In this document: piece by piece, positions 1-7,200 of the stretch
Numbering within the stretch: the stretch's first letter is position 1
Layout: every line of letters begins with the position of its first letter
DNA from: a virus
Virus record (IMG/VR): IMGVR_UViG_3300013131_004432
Coordinates: 1-40,379 of that record
Strand: one strand, 5' to 3'
DNA: 40,379 nt
The notes under the pieces: generated by a model
Databases searched by the model: none
Told to the model about the DNA's origin: nothing
What the model saw: the letters and a program-made list of their open reading frames with translations, nothing else
Position numbers and translations under genes: made by a program

Positions 1-2
1 AC

Positions 3-206
3 ACCTTTGCGTCCTTGCTTGTCAGCAGTGGCGCCTCCCTGGAAATGATTGGCCGCCTGCTCGGGCACACCCAAATGACGACCACGCAGCGCTATGCGCA
101 TCTGATGGACACGCCGCTGCGCGATGGCGTCAATCAGGTTGCCGATATCATGCGCGCGCGGCCGAGGTTGGTACATTCCAGCGAACCTCTGGCGAGGACC
201 GCGTAA
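3..206 (+). CDS. Phage integrase (tyrosine recombinase), C-terminal end only
   Basis: The window opens inside this gene; the reading frame is open from base 3 with no start in view. The visible 67 residues are the catalytic C-terminus of a phage-type tyrosine recombinase: the end of the R-box region (TFASLLVSSGA), the LGHTQ segment carrying the conserved His, and QRYAHL carrying the nucleophilic Tyr that forms the covalent 3'-phosphotyrosyl DNA link. These enzymes integrate and excise a prophage at att sites. Being at the extreme left of an otherwise phage-like region, it probably marks one end of the prophage, with attL outside the window. The family call is firm; whether the full-length gene is intact cannot be seen. 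Confidence 0.9.
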   Translation, partial: TFASLLVSSGASLEMIGRLLGHTQMTTTQRYAHLMDTPLRDGVNQVADIMRARPRLVHSSEPLARTA

Positions 207-249
207 TCGCAGCCCTCGATTTTATGAAGTGCCGCGCGCTGGGCTTGGC

Positions 250-858
250 TCAAAGTTTGTCTTGTAGCCGCCACCAGACCCGCGCGAAGCGTTTGCGCAC
301 GGTGCTTGCATCCGGCACATCACCGTCCTCGCTTTCTGCCGCGAACCAATCGAGCATCATCTTCAAGAATTCTTCTTGGGTGCGCGGCAATCCCTTGCTG
401 GCCACATCCGCAATCACATCCACCAGCATGCCTTCCCAGTCGTAGTTGGTCGAGCGGCCACCCCGGCGCCCTGTTTTGCCGCCCAGACCCAACAGATCAT
501 TGATTTGCTCAAACTCAGCCACGTCATCAGCGGCCAACATCAGATCTTCGAGGCGCACCTCTATTCCCTGCGCTGGGTCCGTGATGAATTGCCACTCGAG
601 CACCCGCTCGGTCCTGATGCGGCGCACCCAGCAGCTGCGGTTCGGATCCCGGCCTCCAAAGAGGAGGCGCGCAACATCTGTTGCATTCACCCCGACCATC
701 CCGGCCGCGACCTCCTTGTCGCATCGAACAGGGCCAATCGGAATGACGATCGGCAAGCGCCCCGAAAAGGCCCAACTACTGATATCGGTGAGGCTGTGGC
801 CCCAGCGCGCGGGCAGATCAGCAAGCAGAAAGTAGGATTTGGTGATTTTCGACATCAT
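250..858 (-). CDS. Hypothetical phage-associated protein
   Basis: A leftward gene of 202 residues whose product I do not recognise. It starts MMSKITKSYFLLADLP and ends VWWRLQDKL. The protein is soluble, without signal peptide or membrane segment. The C-terminal third is acidic, followed by a basic stretch (STVRKRFARVWWRLQ) that could contact nucleic acid, but no named fold is evident. It is transcribed towards the integrase end and away from the early operon, the place where lysogeny or excision functions often lie in temperate phages; that is context only. The ATG pair at its start and consistent coding composition support it being real. Confidence 0.55.
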   Translation of the reverse strand: MMSKITKSYFLLADLPARWGHSLTDISSWAFSGRLPIVIPIGPVRCDKEVAAGMVGVNATDVARLLFGGRDPNRSCWVRRIRTERVLEWQFITDPAQGIEVRLEDLMLAADDVAEFEQINDLLGLGGKTGRRGGRSTNYDWEGMLVDVIADVASKGLPRTQEEFLKMMLDWFAAESEDGDVPDASTVRKRFARVWWRLQDKL

Positions 859-1419
859 CGTCTTCTCTTGAACCGCGCACGGCCCGCAGCGCGGCGATCC
901 AGTGCTGCGGCATTGTCATGCCGGAGCGCGGTCTGCGTTTCCGGCCCGACACCAAGGGCACCCGGGTGCTGCAGCACAACTGCAATGCCGATGTGACCTG
1001 CAAGATATGCGAAGTGATGCGTCCGGCCTCCTTGGGCCAGACTCCAACACTCAGCCAATTCGCCTAAAAGCGTGCAACCTCGCCTAAGATACGGGCACCC
1101 ACCCTGCCGGCGAGACGCGTCACTGCATCCGCAAGCATCATGGCCACCCCCTTCCGAAGCGGCCATTCGTCCTCAAACGCAATGTCACGCAGTTTGCGCC
1201 GAATATTATTTCCATTTGCCGACTTGGCGCGTTCCGCCCCCCGGTGAAGCGGGCCGCTGGCTCACGCTCTTCGCATCGAAAATTCCGCTTAACTCATTGT
1301 TTTATAACATCCGGAATGATCGTCATTTCTAAATTCCGGTTCGTTCCTAAATTCCGGATGAGGTGAGCTGCTTTCTTCCCTGCACCGGGATTGTCCCCGG
1401 GTGAACATTGGAGAAAGCG
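859..1419. other. 561-bp non-coding stretch between divergent genes
   Basis: No convincing intact gene lies here. On the minus strand a frame beginning with two ATGs at 1141 runs 25 codons, meets TAG at 1066-1064, and then continues open to about 818, overlapping the next gene; it may be a decayed gene or chance. The right end is AT-richer than its surroundings and holds the repeat cluster at 1308-1360, described separately, plus a TATAAC hexamer at 1303-1308 that could be a -10 element. This is where the promoters of the leftward gene at 250-858 and of the early operon should be. Confidence 0.5.
1308..1360. promoter_or_regulatory. Operator-like repeat cluster upstream of early operon
   Basis: CATCCGGAAT at 1308-1317 is the exact inverse of ATTCCGGATG at 1351-1360. 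Inside the span CTAAATTCCGG occurs twice as a direct repeat (1329-1339 and 1347-1357, 18 bp apart). A half-match (AAAATTCCG) lies at about 1279-1287. The cluster sits 60 bp upstream of the first early gene, as expected for operators of a phage or excisionase-type regulator. The core resembles the CCTAAATCCGGACA iteron at 2800-2812. The binding protein is unknown; the HTH product of 1420-1665 is one candidate. Confidence 0.5.
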
Positions 1420-1665
1420 ATGTCGGTGCAGACCGTCGAAACTGAGGCCAAGAAGCCTATCCTTGGAGAGCTGATCAGCCGCGCCGATCTGGCAGCCGCG
1501 CTGCGCATGTCCCCCGAAACCCTCTGCCGCTGGGGCACGCAGCGCGTCGGTCCTGCCCCGACCCGGATCGGGCGCAAGGTCTATTACCGCCGCGCCAGCG
1601 TCGAGGAGTGGCTGCGCGGCCAAGAGCAGGGCATGCCCAACCGTCAAGCACGGGGGCGTCGATGA
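1420..1665 (+). CDS. HTH (MerR/excisionase-like) DNA-binding protein
   Basis: An 81-residue protein beginning MSVQTVETEAKKP. The ATG at 1420 is chosen over the in-frame TTG at 1408 because GGAGA lies 5-9 nt upstream of it. Residues about 18-68 (SRADLAAALRMSPETLCRW, then RIGRKVYYRRASVEEWL) match the winged-helix layout of the MerR-like/excisionase family (helix_turn_helix_17 type): a recognition helix after the first turn, a wing with RIGRKVYYR, and a closing helix VEEWL. Such small proteins act as excisionases or early regulators in temperate phages. It is the first gene of the early operon and overlaps the next by ATGA. The DNA-binding role is well supported; excisionase versus repressor is undecided. 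Confidence 0.75.
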   Translation: MSVQTVETEAKKPILGELISRADLAAALRMSPETLCRWGTQRVGPAPTRIGRKVYYRRASVEEWLRGQEQGMPNRQARGRR

Positions 1666-1931
1666 GCTTCCCCCTGCCCTTTCGCAAAGATCGCGGCCGC
1701 GATCAGGCACGGCAAGACTGGATCGAAGAGCGGCTGCGCGAGGCGCGCGTCGTCGTGGCCGATGTCGGGAACCATTCCGATCACCTGATCCGGCTCGCCT
1801 GTAATGTGCTGGTCCAACATGGGCAGACACCAGAGGAGCGTGAAGATGCGCGGATCCTGCTGGTGGTCCTCGATGCCAGATCGCCTGTGCGCGCCGGTCG
1901 CGATGCGCATGACCGGGAGGGCAGCGTATGA
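1662..1931 (+). CDS. Hypothetical small early-operon protein
   Basis: An 89-residue protein beginning MSFPLPFRKDRGRDQ. The start at 1662 overlaps the previous stop as ATGA, which implies translational coupling and decides against the longer frame reaching back to 1608. It is highly charged, soluble, and largely helical in appearance (WIEERLREARVVVADVGNHSD). I do not recognise a family. Its position between an HTH regulator and a VRR-NUC nuclease suggests an early phage function. Confidence 0.6.
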   Translation: MSFPLPFRKDRGRDQARQDWIEERLREARVVVADVGNHSDHLIRLACNVLVQHGQTPEEREDARILLVVLDARSPVRAGRDAHDREGSV

Positions 1932-2323
1932 AACGGCGCGGCACACCTGAAGCGGATTTGCAGCGTGCCGTGGTCACGGCGCTGCGCTTTGCCCTCCCCA
2001 ATGGAGCGATTGTCCATCACTGCCCCAATGAGGTCACTGAAGCCGGCCCGCGTGGCGCAAAGCATCAAGCGATCCTCGTTAGCATGGGCGTTCAGCCCGG
2101 CTTTGCGGACCTGATCGTGCTCTGCGAAGGTCGTGTGCTATTTCTTGAGCTGAAATCCCTCAAGGGACGCCTCAGCCCAGCGCAAGCGGCGTTTCGCGAT
2201 GCGGTGGCGGCGCAGGGCTTTGGCTGGGCGCTGGTGCGGTCCATGGACGACGCGCTAGGCGCATTGGCGGATCACGGGTTCACCACGCGTGTGTCCCCTC
2301 CAGTGAGGAGATCTGCGCCATGA
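1928..2323 (+). CDS. VRR-NUC domain nuclease
   Basis: A 131-residue single-domain protein of the VRR-NUC family (PD-(D/E)XK-type nucleases; stand-alone phage and bacterial members are reported to cut Holliday junctions or flaps). The active-site pattern is visible: PGFADLIV with D61, then LFLELKS with E74 and K76, then the LSPAQ segment with Q86 that follows in this family. An N-terminal E8xxxQ also fits. It probably processes branched DNA during phage replication, recombination or packaging. The start overlaps the upstream stop by ATGA, and its own stop overlaps the next start in the same way. The basic tail (SPPVRRSAP) shows no motif. Confidence 0.85.
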   Translation: MKRRGTPEADLQRAVVTALRFALPNGAIVHHCPNEVTEAGPRGAKHQAILVSMGVQPGFADLIVLCEGRVLFLELKSLKGRLSPAQAAFRDAVAAQGFGWALVRSMDDALGALADHGFTTRVSPPVRRSAP

Positions 2324-3333
2324 GCCATGCCGCCACCCACTGGGCGCTCCAGCAGCGCGGGTTGAAGCCCACGACGAAGATCGTGCTTTGGCACCTTTGC
2401 GATCGATTCAATCCGGATTACGGCTGCTTCCCCTCCCAGGAGCAACTGGCCGAAGACTGCGAAGTCAGCCGATCTACGCTGAACGAGCACCTGGCCCGAC
2501 TCGAAACCGCTGGCCTGATCCGCCGCGTCCAGCGGCTCAATCCTGGCACCAAGCGACAGATGCCCACCCGCTACATCTTGGCCTTCGAGCAGGGCTTTGG
2601 CCAGCATCACGCGGCCCCGTGTCCGGAAATCGGACATGGCGCTGACATGCAGGACGACCAGCCCTTCGCGCACCCCGAAAACACTGCGGATTTCGGCGCA
2701 TTTCTGATGGACCACCGCGCCCCATGTCCGAAAATCGGCCGCGGTGCCGTGTCCGATTTTGACCCTGAGCCGTGTCCGGAAAATGCCCCGAGCCGTGTCC
2801 TAAATCCGGACAGTAACCTTGTAAGAGAACCAGTAAGGGAACTTGTAAAGGAGGAGGAGGACGCGCGGGCGCGCGACGGCCTCGATGAGGAATTGTTCAG
2901 GCCGCTGTTGTTGGCGCTGGGCTTTGATCCTGACGGGTCCCTGCCCGGCTGGTGGCAAGGTTGGCCGCCCCGAGAGCATGTTCGGCGCTGGCAAGTGGAT
3001 CTCGAGTTGACGTCAGTCGAGATCCTCAATGCCGCAGGGGCCTCGCGGCTAGAACACCCCGAGCCCCCCGATGGGCCCAAGGCTCTGGACCGGATCATGC
3101 AGCGTGTCGCCCAGCGCAAGGCGGTTGAGGCCTCTCGTAAGCGGCGCAAGCCGAAGGCTTCACCTACTGAGCCCACGCATAGGCCGATTGCCGACGTGCC
3201 TGCCTTCTATGCCGATCTGGTCAACTCTGATCGCTATCTGCCGGTCAGCGCGATCACGAACTCCACGCGCGACGCAATGCTGGCCCGTGGGTTGGTAACG
3301 GCCGAGCGCCTTCGCGAACGAGGCATTCAATGA
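2320..3333 (+). CDS. HTH replication-initiator-like protein
   Basis: A 337-residue protein. Residues about 5-85 form a winged helix of the HTH_36 type seen in phage and plasmid replication proteins (TKIVLWHLCDRF, then SQEQLAEDCEVSRSTLNEHL, then ETAGLIRRV). Residues about 100-185 are a low-complexity linker with repeated Cys-Pro motifs (CPEIGHGA, CPKIGRGA, PEPCPENA) followed by a VREP/VREL/VKEE tetrapeptide repeat; the DNA coding this linker holds phased palindromic repeats annotated separately. The C-terminal half (about 190-337) is an unassigned domain with a basic patch (RKAVEASRKRRKPKA). A DNA-binding N-terminus plus iterons inside the gene matches lambda O and similar initiators, but initiator activity is inferred. 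It is coupled to its neighbours by ATGA overlaps on both sides. Confidence 0.7.
   Translation: MSHAATHWALQQRGLKPTTKIVLWHLCDRFNPDYGCFPSQEQLAEDCEVSRSTLNEHLARLETAGLIRRVQRLNPGTKRQMPTRYILAFEQGFGQHHAAPCPEIGHGADMQDDQPFAHPENTADFGAFLMDHRAPCPKIGRGAVSDFDPEPCPENAPSRVLNPDSNLVREPVRELVKEEEDARARDGLDEELFRPLLLALGFDPDGSLPGWWQGWPPREHVRRWQVDLELTSVEILNAAGASRLEHPEPPDGPKALDRIMQRVAQRKAVEASRKRRKPKASPTEPTHRPIADVPAFYADLVNSDRYLPVSAITNSTRDAMLARGLVTAERLRERGIQ
2620..2856. repeat. Iterons and AT-richer tract: candidate phage replication origin
   Basis: Five copies of a TGTCC(G)+A/T motif lie inside the initiator-like gene, starting at 2620, 2725, 2750, 2773 and 2796. The last four are 25, 23 and 23 bp apart, about two helical turns. 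Copies one and five are near-palindromes: TGTCCGGAAATCGGACA (2620-2636) and TGTCCTAAATCCGGACA (2796-2812). Directly after the last copy, 2821-2856 holds three 12-bp repeats beginning GTAA (GTAAGAGAACCA, GTAAGGGAACTT, GTAAAGGAGGAG), lower in GC than the surroundings. Iterons followed by an easily melted repeat tract inside the initiator gene is the lambda O origin design. The repeats are seen directly; origin function is inferred. A repeat in the protein alone could explain part of the pattern. Confidence 0.55.
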
Positions 3334-4007
3334 AACATGATCGTAACTTGCATGGGGGCATCTGTGGCACTGCGCGTGGGCGGCAGAAGCGCATGCTGTC
3401 GGTGCAGCAGGCCCTGGAATGGGCCTTCGGCAAGGAAAAGGCCGAGTTGGAATTGCCGGAGCGTCCAGACCCCGAACGCGGGCAAGGTTATGGCTTCGGC
3501 CTCGAATACATTCTCATCCAGCGCGCGGCGCTGGGCTGCAAGATCGACGGCGGGCAGCACAAGGTCGGCAGTTACACCCATGAGGATGCAGAGGTTATCG
3601 CGGCAACCGTGGCTGGGATGCCCGACAGTCTCGGCGGCAAGCGCATGGCGATCCGCGTGGCGGAACTCGCGCGCGCTGGGCTTACGCCGGACTGGATGCC
3701 AGGGGTAGTGCCGCGCTGTGTGCCTGTGGAGGTGAAGATGAACCAGCATGGGGAGCGGGCCACCACCGTCGTGGTTGGGACTGAACGTGTGCTGTCGCGC
3801 GGCAAGTGGCGGACGGTGGAGGTGTTGGCCTGTCCGGTGACCTATTTGCCGCATCCGCAGCAGATCGAGGCTGCCCGGCGGGGGTATGAGGATTGGTGTG
3901 CCGCGTTGGGCTGGGTGCAGGAGGGGTTGCAGGCGGGCGGCTTGCTGCGGGAGATCAATGTGACGGATGTGATGCCGAGGGAGAGGCCGTGGTGGCGGAG
4001 GGCGTAG
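3330..4007 (+). CDS. Hypothetical early-operon protein
   Basis: The last gene of the ATGA-coupled early operon, 225 residues, beginning MKHDRNLHGGICGTARGRQKR. I recognise no domain. Visible features are a basic N-terminus, a central GYGFGLEYILIQRAALGCK segment, a likely beta-rich middle (VPVEVKMNQHGERATTVVVG), and a C-terminus rich in Trp, Arg and Pro (MPRERPWWRRA). The protein appears soluble. Its fixed place next to a replication-initiator-like gene makes a replication or recombination accessory role reasonable, but nothing in the sequence proves it. Confidence 0.6.
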   Translation: MKHDRNLHGGICGTARGRQKRMLSVQQALEWAFGKEKAELELPERPDPERGQGYGFGLEYILIQRAALGCKIDGGQHKVGSYTHEDAEVIAATVAGMPDSLGGKRMAIRVAELARAGLTPDWMPGVVPRCVPVEVKMNQHGERATTVVVGTERVLSRGKWRTVEVLACPVTYLPHPQQIEAARRGYEDWCAALGWVQEGLQAGGLLREINVTDVMPRERPWWRRA

Positions 4008-4083
4008 CGGCGAGATGGGCGGGGTGGCGCCGTTCGCTGCCGACGCCAGTTCGACAAATTCCAGACTGAAAATTCAACATGCG

Positions 4084-4097
4084 TACCTCGTAAGGTA
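4084..4097. promoter_or_regulatory. Palindrome in the 251-bp gap before the helicase gene
   Basis: The gap 4008-4258 holds no gene. It contains TACCT-CGTA-AGGTA at 4084-4097, flanked by a looser outer symmetry (GAAAAT before, ATTTTC after) and a doubled TCAACATG. This region is AT-richer than the genes on either side. An operator for the promoter of the large helicase gene is the simplest reading; no clear -35/-10 pair can be assigned with confidence. Confidence 0.3.
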
Positions 4098-4258
4098 AAT
4101 CTCAACATGGATTTTCTTGTGACAGTTGTGTGCATAAATAGCGGCATGGCCGGCATGATAGTACATCCGCGCCCTCTGCTATGGGGGTCAATTGGGTTGC
4201 CGGGCGGTTAAGGGAGCCGTAGGATTAGGAAAATCCGCCGATTACATGACTGGACTGG

Positions 4259-7200
4259 ATGCCTTTTCTCAGCTTCTTGAGACCCAAAATCAAAGATAAA
4301 CCGTTCCTGCTGGAGCGGTGCCTTTCCATCGATCTTGAAGTCAATCCCAAGTCCGCAGAGATCTTTGATCTTGCAGCCGTGCGCTATGGTTCTGGCCCGG
4401 CCGTTGTGGCGGCAAGAGGGCAGCTTCAGCAAGCGCTCGACAGGTTGGAAGCGGCGCTCGAGTCGACCATTCACATCATTGGCCACAATATTCTGCGTCA
4501 TGACATCGAGCACCTTCTGGCTGCTCGACCACGGCTTCGTGACAAGATGGATGCACCCATCGACACGCTTTGGCTGAACCCTTTGGCATTTCCGCGCAAC
4601 CCTTACCATCACCTCGTCAAGCATTACCACGACGGGCGCTTGCAGGCGGGACATGTGAACGACCCGGAGCTTGACGCTCGGCTGGTGTTTGAGGTGCTGG
4701 AAAACCAGATCGAAGCCTTCAAGGGGCAGGCTCCCGATACACTTCTGGCTTGGCACCATCTGGTGACCCGGATGGATCGCTCCGCAGGCTTTGATGCGGT
4801 CTTTCGCCATATCCGCAACGCGAGCGCGCCCGACCGGGCGACAGCCTTTGCGGCAATCCGCAGGCTCTTGCATGGGCAGGCTTGCGGCGCACAGGTCGAT
4901 CCAGCGCTCGAGGCGCTGCAGGACACGCAGATGGCCTGGCCGATGGCCTATGCCTTGGCATGGATATCGGTTTCGGGTGGGGAATCTGTGATGCCGCCCT
5001 GGGTGCGGGCCTCCTTTCCGCAGGCGGCACTGATCGTTCGTCGGTTGCGCGACACCAACTGCAGCGCCCCTTCCTGCGCTTGGTGTGCCACAATGAACGA
5101 CCCCAAGGGCGCGTTGAGGAAGTGGTTTGGTTTCCCCGCCTTCCGCGCTGAGCCTGCGGATGCCGAGGGCCGCCCGCTGCAAGAGGTCATCGTCGCAAAG
5201 ACCATGGCCCACGCCCATGTTCTCGGCGTTCTGCCCACCGGCACTGGCAAGTCAGTCTGCTATCAGGTCCCTGCTTTAAGCCTTTACGACAAAACCGGCG
5301 CGCTCACGGTTGTCATCTCGCCTCTCGTGGCCTTGATGGCCGACCAGGTCCAGGGGATGGAACGCACGGGAATATCCTCAGCGGTGACAATCAACGGCAT
5401 GCTATCGATGCCCGAGCGCCAAGAGGCATTGGACCGGGTTAGGCTTGGTCAGGCGTCTATTCTGTTGATATCGCCAGAGCAATTGCGCTCGGTTTCGGTG
5501 CGCTCTGTCCTTAGACAGCGTGAGGTCGGGTTATGGGTTTTGGACGAGGCGCATTGCGTCTCGAAGTGGGGGCATGATTTCCGGCCCGATTATCGCTACA
5601 TTGGTCGCTTCATCCGCGAATTTTCGGGTGATGCGCCACCGGCCCCGGTCCTTTGCCTGACGGCCACCGCCAAGCCCGAGGTCGTTCGTGACATCACCGA
5701 CCATTTCCGTGGGAGGCTCGGGATCGACCTGGCCCTTTTCGACGGCGGGGCGGCACGGACAAATTTGTCATTTTCGGTCCTAGCGACACGGAAAGAGAGC
5801 AAACTTGGAGATGTTCTAACGGCGATACAGGATCGCTTGCCCGAGGGCCGCTCCGGTGCGGTTGTCTACTGCTCCACGCGAAAAGAGACCGAACGGATTG
5901 CAGCGTTTCTCAAGGTGCAAGGCTTGGCAGCAGCGCATTTCCATGCCGGGCTGACAATTGATGACAAGCGGTCCATCCAAGAGGCTTTTCGTGTGGGCGA
6001 TTTGCGCGTGATCGCTGCCACAAATGCCTTTGGCATGGGGATCGACAAACCCGACATCCGGCTGGTTGTCCATGCCGATATCCCGGGCTCGCTGGAGAAT
6101 TACTTACAAGAAGCGGGCCGGGCCGGGCGCGACAGGATGCCGGCGGATTGCGTGTTGCTCTATCACACCGACGACGTCGAGCGGCAGTTCACGCTCTCTG
6201 CCCGATCCCGCCTCGAGCGGCACGAGATCGGCGCGATCCTCAAGGCGCTCCGACGGATCGACGAACATGGCCGAAATGGTGGCACGGTGGTCGCAACAAC
6301 CGGGGAAATTGTGCGCGAGGAGAAGGACCGCGAGTTTGTTCGCGACAGCGCAACGGATGACACGCGGGTCAAGACGGCGGTCTCGTGGCTGGAAGAGGCA
6401 ACCCTTGTTTCGCGTGAAGAGAACCGGGTGCGAGTCTTTCCGTCGTCGCTGATGGTCCGCACTTTGGATGAGGCCGCGGCGCGGCTCGATCAAGCGCAGA
6501 TCACGTCGGCGCGGCGCAAGCAGCTTCTGGACATCGTGCTCCATCTGATGAATGCGCCGGCCGACCAAGGCATCTCGGCTGACGAGTTGACGGGGATTGC
6601 AGGCCTAACGCATCACGGGCTTTCCAAGGCTATGGCGGACCTCGAGACCCTAAGACTGGCCAAGAATGACATCGCCATCACGGTTCAAATTCATGTCGGG
6701 GTTGAAAACGCCTCCCGTCAACGCTTCGCGGCGGCGCGGGCGCTGGAACGTGCGCTGATCGGCACAATGCGAGAAATGGCCCCGACCGCCGATGCAAATG
6801 GTGGTTGCCAGCTCGACCTGACGATTGCCAGCCAGAAGATGCGGGAGTTGGGTAATTCGGGTGCAGGTCCTCATATCCTAGAACGCCTCTTGCGCAGCAT
6901 CGAGCGGGACGGGCGAAACGAGGATGGCGGCCATGGAAACATTCGGCTGCGGAAGCTCTCTTCCAAGACGCTCGAACTCGTGCTGCTGCGCTCTTGGCGC
7001 GCCGTGGACCAAACGGCGGCCCTGCGCTGGGCGGCTGCCGAGAGGCTCATGGAATTTCTGATCGCCAAGGTGTCAACCGGCTCGAAGGGCAAGGACATTC
7101 AGGTCGAGACGACGCTTGGTGACCTTCTGGCTGTGCTGAACGGGGATGCGGTTATCAAGGCCTCCGGTGTCAAGGATATGACCAAGCTGATGGAGCGCGC

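Noticed and set aside
4208-5218. A 336-residue leftward frame opposite the helicase start
   Set aside because: It lies entirely antisense to clear exonuclease/helicase coding sequence, has a Cys/His/Arg-rich random look and no family resemblance; long antisense frames are expected in GC-rich genes.
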